Shown here one piece after another: positions 20,857 through 31,635 of a stretch of 64,000 bases of DNA. The notes beneath the pieces are model-generated. The model made no database searches and was not told the origin of the DNA. It saw only the letters and a list, made by a program, of their open reading frames with translations. The stretch's first letter is position 1; every line of letters begins with the position of its first letter. The DNA comes from Epithemia pelagica (taxonomy: Eukaryota; Bacillariophyta; Bacillariophyceae; Surirellales; Surirellaceae). Where the stretch lies: the NCBI GenBank assembly GCA_946965045.2, contig OX337242.1, forward strand, positions 1,984,001-2,048,000, in the 5' to 3' direction. Made by a program: the position numbers and the translations under genes.

Positions 20857-22352
20857 TTACGGAAGCATGACCTGATTGACAACATGAACAACGCCATTAC
20901 AGGTCTCGATATCTTTTTGTTGAATCAATGGCATTTTACCTCGAGAGTTTCGGGCACCCTTTTGATACAGACGATGTGGTCCCTCGCAGACGGTCCGACT
21001 CTTTTCACCATTGAGCATGGTCAGAAGCTGTGTACATTCCAGGTAAGAAGCATACCAGATTCCCTCCGCTCCATGAAACAAGAGAAGGTATTCCAAGGAG
21101 ATGGGATCGGCCAAAATTCCTTGGAGAGCTTCCTGTGGAAGATTACTAAACGCAGCATCGGTGGGGGCAAAAACTGTGTACTTCTTGTCTGTTGCATTCA
21201 AAGTCTCTTTGAGTCCAGCGATTCCAAGGGCTTGGCAAAGCGTCTGATGGACTGGGGATGTACAAATGGTTTCGGTAATCGTCTGGCAATCCTGTATCTT
21301 GGGAATCATGACTTCACTAACCACATGAACGACTCCATTGCATGCTTTCTTGTCCGTATCAATGATCTGAGGTCTTTTCTCATCAGAATTGCCATTTCCT
21401 TTTTGAAACACTTTATTCTCGCGACAGACGGTGCGACTGTCAATACCATTCGACATTGTTAGAAGATCCTTGCAGATCAGATCTGTGCCATGTACAGCCC
21501 CTCTGGTTGTATGGAACAATAACAGGTCGGTCAACACGGGAATGTTCTCCTGTAGTGCATCAAGCGTGCCATCGGGTAGACTGGCAAAGGCAGCGTTTGT
21601 CGGTGCAAAGACGGTAAACTCGTCCGGTCCATTGAGGACGTCCGCCAGCCCTGCTGCTTTCACGGCGGCACAAAGTGTGGAAAAGGTAGGCGAACCGCAA
21701 AGAATCTTCGTAATACTAGAACATTGTTGGGGTGGGGTAACTGGATGTACAGGGTGAGGAAGCAGAACTTGATTTACCACATGCACAACTCCGTTGCATG
21801 CATCCTGGTTCGGAGAGACAATCTCTGGCATTTTTAGAGGGGAATTGCCGTTTCCTTTTTGATAGGTTTTTGGACCTCGGCAGACTGTTCGACTATCCCA
21901 TCCATTCGCCATTGTCATGAGACCGGTGCACTGAAGCTCTGTCCACGATACTTTGGTCTCCACCACATGAAAATACAGAATGTCTTTCAAGGCTTCCGGT
22001 TCCTTCAAAAGAGCGTCGAGTACGCCGTGGGGAAGGCAGCTGAACGCTTCATCAGTCGGTGCAAAAACAGTGAGCTGTTTGGTATCCGACGAAAAATAGT
22101 CCGTCAAACCTGCAGTTTGAATGGCAGTGCAGAGCGTAGAAAAGCCATCTGTGTTGCAGGCAATATCAGCAATACTAGAACAGCCGGTTTGGGCAAACGA
22201 AAATTTGGAAGAACTCAACAGAAACGTGATACTTTGAAGGAAAAAGAAAAGCCACAAAGTGTCAGTGGTTACGGTCTCGTAGATAAGGATCTATGCATGA
22301 AACCATGGACGTACCTGAAGAGTGTGCTGTAAAGTTTGGTGCTTGTCATCAT
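20857..22352 (-). CDS. secreted protein with three fasciclin (FAS1) domains
   Basis: Two exons fit: 22352-22315 and 22231-20857, with an 83-bp intron (donor GTACGT, acceptor TTCAAAG). The long frame alone begins at TTG; adding exon 1 gives ATG-ATG and a clean signal peptide (MMTSTKLYSTLFSITFLLSS), and the 1413-nt total divides by three (470 residues). After the signal peptide come three FAS1 repeats (about 30-165, 175-310 and 315-455). Each has the TVFAPTDEAF/TNAAF box and the closing CNGVVHVVNQV or CNGVVHVVSEV segment. The repeats also share SRTVC and YQKGNGNS-type motifs, which suggests internal duplication. FAS1 proteins act in cell adhesion or the extracellular matrix. No membrane anchor was seen. 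Confidence 0.88.
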
Positions 22353-22874
22353 TGCGAGTAATTGAGGAGTCACAAAGGAGTGTATTCTTCTCACTTCGAG
22401 TCTGATGTTATGAGCGGATAAGAGAGGACAGACTTCTTTCTTGTCCACATCATACTCAATCTGGCACAAGAATGGATCAATCACTCAAGAACCGGTCCAC
22501 GAAGAAATTGTTAGAACAAAAGCTCACCCCAATCCCCCAAGAGGACCCATTCAATTATAACAAGACCAAAAGTAATTTTACTGTAGTTCGGGGAATCGTA
22601 TGTGCCACAAAATAAAACTTGTAGGACTAAATCACCTGTCCCGACTTGAATAATTAACTCATTTTGGTCCTGGTCGTGGTAATGGCGACCCTTACGAGTA
22701 TGTCCGCGCTTGCAAGCAATTGCGGTTGTTTCAAGTTGGTCCAGAAACTGCCCGTTGAGAGTTGAAATAAAAGATCCACAAAAACAAGTCTTCGATGGAA
22801 ATCTATTTTACGTTTAGTATCATGGATCATGGATCGATTTCCTTTCGTCTCAACAATTTGTATATATTCATGTT
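22353..22874. other. intergenic: promoter of FAS1 gene and 3' flank of G3PDH gene
   Basis: 522 bp, AT-rich. No coding or RNA feature was recognised. Confidence 0.4.
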
Positions 22875-25163
22875 TCATTGTGACACCCAACCAAAACCGC
22901 TGTTGTTCATGTTCTCGATACTGCCCTTGGTTGGTTTTGCTGCCGCGGCTATTTCTCCCGTGGTGGCATTCGCTTCATCGAGAATGTGTCCACCGTAGCC
23001 TTTCATGTAGCCTTGTGCCGCTTCCATTTGGTCTTGCGTCACGGATTGGGACCACTTGAGTTCCTGTTGCATGAGCTGGGCGACACGCGGCAAGGCGGAC
23101 ATGGCTGCCTCATAATTCAAATAGGCCAAGCGAGTTCGTCGACTCAAGATATCTTCGACGCTACAGGCGTACTCGCGACACGCATAGACCACCTCGGCCT
23201 CGATATAGGGGTATCCTTGTACTAGTCGACGATCCAATACATCGCCATCTTTCTCCATGGTATCTTTGTTGTCAATGAGAGAACACACATCCCACACACA
23301 ACCACCATAGGTTTCCACCAAATGTTCACAAATATCACGATCCAAATGTTTGTACTTGGCTTGCAGATCGTCCACCAACGAGTCACTGTAACCCTTGGCT
23401 CCCATTAAGGGGACCTCGAGTGTTGTGCATGGCTTGGTGGTCAGACGGTCCACCATGTCTTGCGCCATTTCTCTCCAGGTGGTCCATTTTCCACCGGCAA
23501 TGAACCACACGCCCGTTTCGGGATGTTCGGAAATGACATGATCTCTAGAAACAGGAGCTCCTGGTGGAGCATGAGGATCGGCCGCTAAGGGCCTCCATCC
23601 TCTCCATGAGCTCATGACTTGGTCCGATTTGAAATAGGCCTGTTGGAGATGGGGTTTGTAGTATTTGGCCGATTCGCGGAGCACCCATTCCACGTCCTCG
23701 TGCGGTGCCAAGGGTAGGGTTTCCGCGTTGGAGGTCTTGTCGGTTGTGCCAATCAAGGTATGTCCCAACCAAGGCACCACAAATAAGAACCGACCGTCAC
23801 TGGTACGAGTATCCAGCAAACCCATGGGTTGACCATTGGGTCGTCCATCGGCTGTCTGGGGCATTAAGTGGCCTGGCAACACAACGTGGGTTCCTTGTGC
23901 TCCTCCCACGGCAGGCTTGAACGTGGTCGTTTGACTGGTCTGCTCCTCCTCACCCTTCTCCCCATTCGACTGTTCTAGTTTGCGAAGATTATCCGTAAAG
24001 GGCCCTCCGGCAAAGACCACTTTTTTGGCCCGAATGGTAAAGGATTCATTCGTCATGCGATCGACGACGACCGCCCCCGTCACCTTGCCGGTCGTGTCGT
24101 CCTTGGTCAAGTCGACGGCTGCCACATAATTGCAGATATGGGCTCCCTTTTGCGCGGCAGTCAGTGCAATGGCCAAATTGGTCCGAGCATCATTGTGTTG
24201 TGCCTCGTAAAAGACGGCACAATACTTGAGTTTGGTTTCATCCAATTGAGGAAAAACCTTGGAGACTGTTTTGGGGAACATGATATAACTGGGAGGACAG
24301 GTAAAGCCCGACAAGCCGTCATACACCTTAAAGACCAAGGGTGCCAAGAGAGGGAAAATGCTAAAGAGGGGGAAATTGAGAGGAGGAGGATCCATGTACC
24401 AGGATGTAAAGGGTACGGCAATGGGCAACCAATGGCACAAATGTCGGTTTTGTGTCGTCATGTATCGACGTTCGACATGACAATGATAGACCAGTTTGAG
24501 TTCGCCCATCAAATCCTCCACACTGGTTTTCAAACCCTTTTCTTTGAGTTGATTCCAATCCATAAATTTGGCCACGGCTGTTCCCATGTACTTGATACCG
24601 GCCCAAATAAGTTTGGTACTCCGCGAGGAGGTTTCCGAGGCAAAGTCGCCCCGTTCAATACAGGCTGTTTTCAATCCCCGACTGGCGGCATCCAAGGCAA
24701 CGCCCGCTCCCGTGGCACCGCCACCAATAATCAACACATCATAGTCATCTTGGTCATCGTCCTGCAAGTGTTCCAATTGTTGCGCCCGACTGGGAATGTC
24801 CTTTTGGGGACGGTCCACCGGCGCTGGATTGGACCAGGTGGCGGTCCATCGCAAACCGGGATCTTGATTTTCAAAGAAGCGACGATTGTATTGATGGCTG
24901 CGTTGATGATTATGCTGTTGATGATGGTGAGAATGACCCTGCCGGTGATTCTGAGACGAATGATCACGAGAGAAACGAAAAAAGGACCGTTTTTGATGCT
25001 GATGCTGATTTCGTGGAGCCGAGGCGAATCGAAACGAGCCTCCTCGTGTCGATGGGCGAACCGACGCTCGAGCTGTGGCGTTGGTAAAGGATCGCACTGC
25101 CGCCGTCGACCAGCGTGGATGGCTGGGAACCTTGGTTCTTGTTGCAATCGTAAGCACTGGCAT
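22875..25163 (-). CDS. FAD-dependent glycerol-3-phosphate dehydrogenase, mitochondrial
   Basis: The enzyme oxidises glycerol-3-phosphate to dihydroxyacetone phosphate and passes electrons to quinone at the inner mitochondrial membrane. The start chosen is the ATG at 25163; upstream the frame opens only at a TTG. The first ~140 of 762 residues are basic and His/Arg-rich, fitting a mitochondrial presequence plus a low-complexity extension. The FAD-binding motif LIIGGGATGAGVALDAASRG lies at about 144-163. It is followed by SSRSTKLIWAG, THVVLPGHLMP, VPWLGHTLIGTTDKT and the C-terminal helical DAO_C region (to about 745). No EF-hands were seen, unlike the animal enzyme. The length is slightly above normal because of the N-terminal extension. 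Confidence 0.93.
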   Translation of the reverse strand: MPVLTIATRTKVPSHPRWSTAAVRSFTNATARASVRPSTRGGSFRFASAPRNQHQHQKRSFFRFSRDHSSQNHRQGHSHHHQQHNHQRSHQYNRRFFENQDPGLRWTATWSNPAPVDRPQKDIPSRAQQLEHLQDDDQDDYDVLIIGGGATGAGVALDAASRGLKTACIERGDFASETSSRSTKLIWAGIKYMGTAVAKFMDWNQLKEKGLKTSVEDLMGELKLVYHCHVERRYMTTQNRHLCHWLPIAVPFTSWYMDPPPLNFPLFSIFPLLAPLVFKVYDGLSGFTCPPSYIMFPKTVSKVFPQLDETKLKYCAVFYEAQHNDARTNLAIALTAAQKGAHICNYVAAVDLTKDDTTGKVTGAVVVDRMTNESFTIRAKKVVFAGGPFTDNLRKLEQSNGEKGEEEQTSQTTTFKPAVGGAQGTHVVLPGHLMPQTADGRPNGQPMGLLDTRTSDGRFLFVVPWLGHTLIGTTDKTSNAETLPLAPHEDVEWVLRESAKYYKPHLQQAYFKSDQVMSSWRGWRPLAADPHAPPGAPVSRDHVISEHPETGVWFIAGGKWTTWREMAQDMVDRLTTKPCTTLEVPLMGAKGYSDSLVDDLQAKYKHLDRDICEHLVETYGGCVWDVCSLIDNKDTMEKDGDVLDRRLVQGYPYIEAEVVYACREYACSVEDILSRRTRLAYLNYEAAMSALPRVAQLMQQELKWSQSVTQDQMEAAQGYMKGYGGHILDEANATTGEIAAAAKPTKGSIENMNNSGFGWVSQ

Positions 25164-26428
25164 GTTGGCTTTTTCTTCACTGAAGCACAATGAGACGGGG
25201 TGGGATGGAGAAGATCTGTAAGGAAACAGAGAAAGCAACGAAAGGATACCTCTTGAAGTGCTCTTCTTGTGTGTCTTGGTTCGTCAAAGCTGACCGGGTT
25301 TCTTCTGTGTCGCCGACTAGAGAGCAGGTTGTTAATGTTCTTTGAGAGAATTGTGAGAGTGTGATTCACAACAAAAAAGAGAAAAGCGAGAGCGCGAGAA
25401 AACTCGGAGGGAGGTCGATGATGCGAGCGATCCGAATTCTTTTGCGGAATCGGAAGCGAAGTGGAGGATTGTGACGTGGTGGTGTCTGTCTCCTATTTCG
25501 AAAGACTTTCGTTTAAGACACTACGTCGACACATATGTGACATATCTGGTATACGGACACCAGTAGGAGCAGATGTCTCTACAGACACATCAAAGATACG
25601 ACGGATCCATCTGAATCTGATGTGGATGCAATTCTTCTCTGGCATCATGTTCGCATCGCATGAATCATCTACATCAGATATCAGATGACCAACCATCATC
25701 AACCCGAACGAAAATCAACATATTATGGGACAAGGAGTACAATGAGAACAACGAGATTCGACATCTGCACAGTCAATCCAACAACACACAAGATGAGAAC
25801 TGTCCGTCTGTTTCGGAAAGAACAGGCCATTGCGGTCCTTATCCTTTCGAACTTTCTCGTTTCGGTGGAGGATGCCCTCACTCTCCACTCTCTCCTATCT
25901 AGGAAAAAAAGATTCGACATGCAGGACGAATCAAAACCCACTAGGTACCAAAAGATAAAACGAACCTTTGATAAATGACAATAGGAGTAGAGGCGAGGAT
26001 GAGAGAAGTGGCTATCGACAGATCGGAGTTGTCTCCAATGCGATGCATGAAATGAGAAATTCTTTTCTAGGTCAAAGGAAACGTCCTTTCAAAGGAATGC
26101 ATGCTCCAAAGAATGTTTTTGGACGCGGCGGTGTGATGGTGCTGCATGGAGGAGTGCATCGTCCATTATCGCGTCGACAAGCTTTGCCTCTTTCTCACAG
26201 GTAGCAACAGGTAGCAACCATAGAGGTAACCATTCGGAACCTGCAGTCAGTGCGACGGATCCGCGACAAACGGGGAGGTGTCCTAAGATCCCATCCATCT
26301 CTATGCCCTCAAAGATAAAGTCCAAGCTTCAGATGTTATCCTTTTCTAGGACACTCCGGAACTCCATTTCTCCATCGACACCACCTCACTCGCTCTTCGC
26401 CACTGGCTCAACACATGGCGACCTGTTA
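25164..26428. other. divergent intergenic region, no gene recognised
   Basis: About 1.3 kb upstream of the dehydrogenase, with short open frames only. It includes G3PDH promoter sequence near 25200-25450. No known repeat was found before the structured element at 26429. Confidence 0.4.
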
Positions 26429-26573
26429 TACTTCGGTCTGCTTCTTCCCCGTGATTTCTTACACCCCAAGTACTGTTAGTCCTCGCCTAGTTTTCTAGGC
26501 CGGGCGCGTCGGTCGACGGCACCCTAGCGGGTCCGCGCGGCAGCGTTAAAATAGACTGTACCTTTTTTTTTTT
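26429..26573 (+). repeat. second copy of the structured repeat, inverted relative to the copy at 7.1 kb
   Basis: Bases 26429-26562 match the reverse complement of 7161-7294 with one visible mismatch (ggcaccc here against ggtaccc there), followed by 11 T instead of 23. The hairpin gcctag-tttt-ctaggc and the gcgcg...cgcgc complementarity are kept. Flanking sequences are unrelated between the copies, so the ends coincide with the element: tacttcgg on one side and the T-run on the other. It lies about 100 bp upstream of the SDR gene start. No coding potential. Confidence 0.7.
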
Positions 26574-26674
26574 CATCCATCACGATCCATTGACGTGTGT
26601 GTTCCCATTGATGTTCATACTTTCAACTACAAAGAAGATCACCTCATCGATAGACCCAAACTGCAGCCTGTTCC

Positions 26675-27574
26675 ATGAAAAGTTCTGCCACGCTCTCTGC
26701 GAAGCATTTGCTGCTCCTTCTTGTGATTCTTCAACTCGTGTCCGTGTTCGCCATGGCATCCGACGCACCCATCCAGAATGTGTTGGTGACGGGTGCGGGT
26801 GGTAAGACGGGCCGTTTGGTGCTGCAAAAGTTGTTGGCTCGTCCGGCGTTTGCGCCAATGGGTGTCGTCCGAACCGAAACGAGCACGCAACTGCTACTGG
26901 AAGAAGAAGACGGAGTACCGGAATCCAACATTGTGGTGGCGGACATTTGCGACGCTGCCGCCATGGAACGGGTCTGTCACGGCATGGACGCTGTCATTAT
27001 TTGCACCAGCGCCACACCTGCTCCCACGGGTGAAATGACTCCCGAAGGTCGACCCATATTTGGCTTTCCCAATGGCCAACCCGAACAGGTGGATTGGAAT
27101 GGCCAAAAGAATCAGATTGATGCAGCCTCCAAGTCGGGCGTCCAGCACGTTGTCATTTGCTCCTCCATGGGAGGTACCAACCCGGAAAATCCCCTCAACA
27201 ACCTTGGTCGCGCAAAAGATGGAACTGGTGGAAACATTTTGCTTTGGAAACGAAAGGCGGAACAGTATTTAATCGATTCCGGTCTTTGCTACACCATTGT
27301 CCATCCTGGTGGACTGCTCGACCAAGAAGGAGGCCAGCGTGAAATTGTGGTCAGTGTCGACGACCAGCAAGTTGGAACTGACAACCGAAGCATCCCCCGC
27401 GCCGATGTCGCCGAGCTGTTGATTGCCAGTTTGGAGTATGCGTCGTACCAGAACCGATCGTTTGATGCCCGAACCAAGCCCGAAGGCGAAGGCACTGTTA
27501 CGACGGACTACGAAAAACTATTGGTGGACATGACAGAAAACTGTGACTACAGTCTTGGAACAATCCCTGAATAA
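26675..27574 (+). CDS. atypical short-chain dehydrogenase/NAD(P)-binding protein (NmrA/TIC62-like)
   Basis: This 299-residue protein starts with a signal-like hydrophobic segment (about 10-26). The Rossmann motif VLVTGAGGKTGRLVL (36-50) gives the GxxGxxG NAD(P) site. Further family landmarks are VVADICDAAAME, GMDAVIICTSATP, VDWNGQKNQIDAA, HVVICSSMGG, a KRKAEQYLIDSG segment and YTIVHPGGLLDQEGG. The layout resembles plant At5g02240-like and TIC62-type atypical SDRs, whose catalytic YxxxK is modified. The N-terminus reads LVSVFAMASDAP, which could be a diatom bipartite plastid signal (Phe at +1), but the motif is weak, so the plastid location is uncertain. The substrate is unknown. Confidence 0.85.
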   Translation: MKSSATLSAKHLLLLLVILQLVSVFAMASDAPIQNVLVTGAGGKTGRLVLQKLLARPAFAPMGVVRTETSTQLLLEEEDGVPESNIVVADICDAAAMERVCHGMDAVIICTSATPAPTGEMTPEGRPIFGFPNGQPEQVDWNGQKNQIDAASKSGVQHVVICSSMGGTNPENPLNNLGRAKDGTGGNILLWKRKAEQYLIDSGLCYTIVHPGGLLDQEGGQREIVVSVDDQQVGTDNRSIPRADVAELLIASLEYASYQNRSFDARTKPEGEGTVTTDYEKLLVDMTENCDYSLGTIPE

Positions 27575-28073
27575 GAAGCTACTTATAGAAAGACAATATT
27601 ATTGACGATTGACGTGCCTTCTGCATTTCTCCTTGCGCCACGACTCCTCTTTCCCATGTGTTTGGCGCGTAAAGAAGCAGCCGCAAGCAGTCGAGCATGT
27701 TCGGATCTCGCACATTGACTACCTTCGTGAGGGCGTCCCCAAGAGTCCAGAAGAGAGACGAAACACTCTTGTATGGATCAACTTAGTTGATCAATACTGG
27801 GGACCTCTCATCACCTGTTACTCATTAAAAAGAATTGGGTCGGATGACAATAGCCATCTTTTGATGCGGATATCGGATATGGAACAGAAGCTGTATATCT
27901 CTACAATACTGCTGCAGGCCCTCGGCAAGCGGAATCGCAAACCGGGAATAGAATACCTACGCAAAAAGTTCTCCAAAAGGGAGAGAGAAGAAGAAGAAGA
28001 AGAACACTATCTGATACATACTCCTAAGTCTCCATCGTTGCGTAATCTCGCCGTGTTGTGGCTCTTTGTAGTA
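27575..28073. other. convergent intergenic region
   Basis: 499 bp between convergent genes. An open frame at 27609-28313 starts at TTG and runs antisense into the next gene, so it was not called. Confidence 0.4.
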
Positions 28074-29282
28074 TCATTGAATGGAATCTTCTTGCGACAT
28101 GATGCGGACCAAATCCTTGGTTTGATTCCCATTGCCGCGACTTTGAAACAATCCCCCAAATCGAGTCTCATCGTGGACCTGGGCCACTTGGCGTTGCAGA
28201 ATTTGGGTCCGATTCATGGCCTTTTGCAATACATCAATGGACTCTTCAATTCGTGTACAAGCCAAATTGATATCTTGCACCTTTTCCATAATAACTTGCT
28301 TTTGGGACGATGATCCCCTTTCCTCTGAATTTTCCTTTTCCTCAGACTCGTCATCGCTCTCCAAATCCATTGCTTCCGCATCATCGTTATTGTTTTGAGC
28401 GAGGAGTATCTGTTGCTCCAAATCTTTATCAGCTTGTTTCCAAACACGTTCTTCCTTTTCCAGTTTTTGGAGTTCGGTCATGAGATAGGCCACTTCTCTC
28501 CACGTTTCTTGATTGGGTGGATATTTCTTTTTCAAATCTCTTTGGCAGGCCAATCGTTTCAAGGCTCGATATTCTTCCTGGTCCTTTTGTGCTTGAATTT
28601 TGGCCCGTTGTTGCTCCTCCTTGCGTCGCTGTCGCGAGGCTTGCGCGACCTGTCGGGCCATGGCTGTGGTTTGGTACAGAGCTTGTCGGGCCAATGTAAT
28701 TTGCGACACACATTCGGGTGCATCCCGTTGCACAATGGCTTGTATGGACCGCAAGACTTGATTGTGTTGATGCGATACTGCGGGAAGTAAGACATCTTCC
28801 AAGGACAAAATACCATAGTTGGCCAACTGGGGTTGATCGCTGTCGGAATCAGATTGCATGGCATGTTGATAGAGAGACTCGAGAAGTTCCTTGGAGGGAA
28901 GACTGACACTGGGTGGATATTCCCACACAATGCATTGTGAATTGTCAACCTCTTTCTGTTGTTTGTGAGGTTCACCATGGCCAGTGGCCAAAGGTTCATT
29001 ACTGGAATGGCCGGTCGAGGTGGGAATGGGAGACGCATTGGGCACAGAAAAGGGTGACGAGCTGTCAGATCCTCCTTCCACAACAGTAGCCATGGCAGTT
29101 GGTTTGGGATTATTCTCAAAGGATGGGGATGGATTGGCCACTGCCGCTGTGGAACATGTACTTTCACCACCGTGTGGACTCTGGATTGGAGCAAGTCCAT
29201 GACTGTGATTGTTGGTGGCGGTGGATGCTGGATGTGAACTCCTATCGTTCCGCATGGGTGAAATGTATTCCGTCGTTGTCAT
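28074..29282 (-). CDS. coiled-coil protein of unknown function
   Basis: The protein has 402 residues when started at the ATG at 29282 (MTTTEYISPM); the frame stays open upstream, but only to a TTG. The N-terminal ~130 residues are Ser/Pro/Asn-rich and disordered. From about residue 195 to 330 the protein is mostly charged helix (SRQRRKEEQQRAKIQAQKDQ, LMTELQKLEKEERVWKQADK), with heptad-like Leu spacing. Then comes an acidic patch (LESDDESEEKENSEER) and a further helix ending in a SRGNGNQTKDLVRIM segment. No known domain was seen. It is probably a structural or adaptor protein. Confidence 0.6.
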   Translation of the reverse strand: MTTTEYISPMRNDRSSHPASTATNNHSHGLAPIQSPHGGESTCSTAAVANPSPSFENNPKPTAMATVVEGGSDSSSPFSVPNASPIPTSTGHSSNEPLATGHGEPHKQQKEVDNSQCIVWEYPPSVSLPSKELLESLYQHAMQSDSDSDQPQLANYGILSLEDVLLPAVSHQHNQVLRSIQAIVQRDAPECVSQITLARQALYQTTAMARQVAQASRQRRKEEQQRAKIQAQKDQEEYRALKRLACQRDLKKKYPPNQETWREVAYLMTELQKLEKEERVWKQADKDLEQQILLAQNNNDDAEAMDLESDDESEEKENSEERGSSSQKQVIMEKVQDINLACTRIEESIDVLQKAMNRTQILQRQVAQVHDETRFGGLFQSRGNGNQTKDLVRIMSQEDSIQ

Positions 29283-29964
29283 GATGATGTTTATCACGAA
29301 GAGATGATTGAACTCAATCTCTCTGGTTGTTCCACAAATAATAATGAGAGGGATGATAGCGATGGAGATCAATGTCGTTTGTCCTCGTCCGACTGTTGTC
29401 CAACAATGATTTCAGAAGAGAGGTCTTCCTTCCAGAATGTCTTGAATGCGCCATGTGCGCAGAAGGGGATCGCCACGCGTGCCAGATTCATGAGCCTTAT
29501 AATATTGTATCCGTTTGTGTACGATCCACCGGCCAATCGTGTGGGACAAACTTCCGGGAGAGCATGCCAGCATCGATTGATCGCGCGCCGAGCTTGTGAC
29601 CATCGGAGGTCGGTTGCTGCTTCCGAGTCCTCGTCACGGCGCACTATGCTCGACACAAACCAGGAAATTTGAACCACATTGATACATAGCGGTCCCTGGA
29701 CTCGGTCTTGGTATCACAATCCGACCGATAGGTCCATTCCGTTGACGATCCCACCTTGACTCGTGGAATATAAGAGATTGTTAGAGTTCCAAGAAAGACC
29801 TGGCTTGGAGGAGGATACAAAACAAAGTAACGACTTTGTATACGCCCAACAAGAACAACAGCAACATGTGTCGATTGATCCAGCGTTGGCGGCGTCGCCC
29901 CATTTTTTGGAGTCTCCACAAGGTTTGATCCATAGTGTCACCTGTTTCAACAAGAACGCAAACG
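29283..29964. promoter_or_regulatory. divergent intergenic region
   Basis: 682 bp between divergent starts. The open frames here lack recognisable content. Promoters for both neighbours must lie here. Confidence 0.35.
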
Positions 29965-31635
29965 ATGACCATGAAGAATTCAAATCAACATGTTTCATTT
30001 TGTGTGCGACGGTGGCTTTTCCTTGTTGTTGCACTAGTTTTGCCCATGACTGTATCTTGTTCTGCTTCGAATTTCCGAATGAAACGTGCCTCTCTCCAAC
30101 AACAACAACACAAACAAGAAGAAGGTTCCTTTCGTTCGACACACTTTCGCGGACCAAACCATGGTCGACGATTGAAATCCAACAAGAGCGAGACATCCAC
30201 GGATCCACCCACCGTGTCGCCCAGTAGGACCTCCTGGCCAGTTCTCTCTCCCACACCTGTGCCCACCTACTCACCCAGTTCGGAACCAACACCTCTTCCT
30301 TCACTGGCACCCAGTCCGAGCCCAACACGAATGCCTTCCAACGTACCCACTACCAGTTCTCCCAGTGCAGTTCCTACAACCATGGAACCAACTCGGGTCC
30401 CTACCGGGCATCCATCGACTGCGTCCCCATCCGCCACACCTGCACCCACTGTTACTGCCAGTCCGTCCCTGGCACCCACAGTCTCCACTCGTCCATCCCG
30501 TTCCAACGTTCCCTCTGTGGATCCCTGGGGGTACGACACGAACATCCTTCCAGTCAGTGGAGCTACCATTCACGAATGCCGTCGCGATCCTCCCAATGGT
30601 ATGGCGTTGCGTAACCATGTGGTTCCCTATGCGTACAATCTCACAATTTCGCCGACAACCGACACAAGTGTGAGTGAAACTGTGGGCCAAATCTATGCGC
30701 TTTTGGGACCAGCCGTTGCACAAGTGCTGTGTGAGAGAAATGATCAAGATGAAGAAGAAGAAGAAGACTTTTATCTGTTCCAGTTATCGTCCTTGGTTAC
30801 CGATTTGGAGGTTTCCCCTTGCAGCGACGATACCACTGATTGTTGGCTACTGACGGGAAGCTTTGACACGCAAGTATTTGTCAAGAATCCATCCACCAAC
30901 CGTCGACGACGAGAACAACAGCGACGACGAGTGAATTCTATAAGTTCACAAGAAGAGGATGCCGTCGCGGCATGGCTCATGAGCGTCATTGATTCAGTCT
31001 TTCCCACTATTCTATCCCAACTGCCGTCCGTGCAGCAAGGTACCTATCCGAGTACTACGGCTCCTAGTTCCATGGCCAACGACAGGAATCCAAATACGAT
31101 TACTGCTTATCAATCTCAATTGGGCAATTCCAACGAGACTCTGTCCACCGGAGCAGTGACGGCTGGTGCCATGAGTCTTGTGGTGGTTGCCATCGTTTTC
31201 GTGTCCTGGAGTCGTATCCGCAAACGATCCAAGCGTGCCATGAGATTTTATGGCAATGAATTGGATTCGGTGGAGGACGACGACAATCGCACAGCCCCAG
31301 AGGACGATGACGAGGATGACACTAGCATGACCGACCAAGACGAATCGGACGGGGACCGTAAGACAAGCCAGCATCCAACCAAGGAATTGTCTAATCGTGC
31401 CATTCCCACAGCAGGTAAGGATACGGTTTGTCCAGAAGTGAACAGTGGTGATGGGGAATTAGAACGTTCCTTTTCGTTGGTTCGATCACGGGCCACTGCA
31501 CAACAACCAACGCAGCGTAGAGGACCGTCCTGGCAAGATCTTCAGGCGACCCTTCAAGAACTGGGTCCACATCCCTATCGATCTCGAAGTGGGACGGCCG
31601 CTACGATTGTTGTTGAAGACACGGTGGATCTCTAA
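29965..31635 (+). CDS. secreted/type I membrane protein with Pro-Ser-Thr-rich region
   Basis: The protein has 556 residues, started at the ATG at 29965; upstream codons begin with GTG. A basic stretch then a hydrophobic core (RRWLFLVVALVLPMTVSC) forms a signal peptide. Residues about 75-185 are a degenerate P-S/T-x-x-P repeat (PTVSPS, PTPVPT, PSLAPS and so on) typical of diatom cell-surface proteins. An ectodomain of about 170 residues with paired Cys follows (VLCERN, SPCSDDTTDCW). A membrane helix (AVTAGAMSLVVVAIVFVSW) lies at about 395-413, then an acidic cytosolic tail with poly-Asp/Glu. Its role is unknown; it may be in wall, adhesion or sensing. A protein of similar layout lies at 59638-62212. 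Confidence 0.75.
   Translation: MTMKNSNQHVSFCVRRWLFLVVALVLPMTVSCSASNFRMKRASLQQQQHKQEEGSFRSTHFRGPNHGRRLKSNKSETSTDPPTVSPSRTSWPVLSPTPVPTYSPSSEPTPLPSLAPSPSPTRMPSNVPTTSSPSAVPTTMEPTRVPTGHPSTASPSATPAPTVTASPSLAPTVSTRPSRSNVPSVDPWGYDTNILPVSGATIHECRRDPPNGMALRNHVVPYAYNLTISPTTDTSVSETVGQIYALLGPAVAQVLCERNDQDEEEEEDFYLFQLSSLVTDLEVSPCSDDTTDCWLLTGSFDTQVFVKNPSTNRRRREQQRRRVNSISSQEEDAVAAWLMSVIDSVFPTILSQLPSVQQGTYPSTTAPSSMANDRNPNTITAYQSQLGNSNETLSTGAVTAGAMSLVVVAIVFVSWSRIRKRSKRAMRFYGNELDSVEDDDNRTAPEDDDEDDTSMTDQDESDGDRKTSQHPTKELSNRAIPTAGKDTVCPEVNSGDGELERSFSLVRSRATAQQPTQRRGPSWQDLQATLQELGPHPYRSRSGTAATIVVEDTVDL

Noticed and set aside
24138-25193. 351-codon open frame on the plus strand
   Set aside because: It is the antisense shadow of the glycerol-3-phosphate dehydrogenase gene, whose motifs are unambiguous.
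27609-28313. 234-codon open frame on the plus strand
   Set aside because: It starts at TTG, has no domain and runs antisense through the end of the coiled-coil gene.
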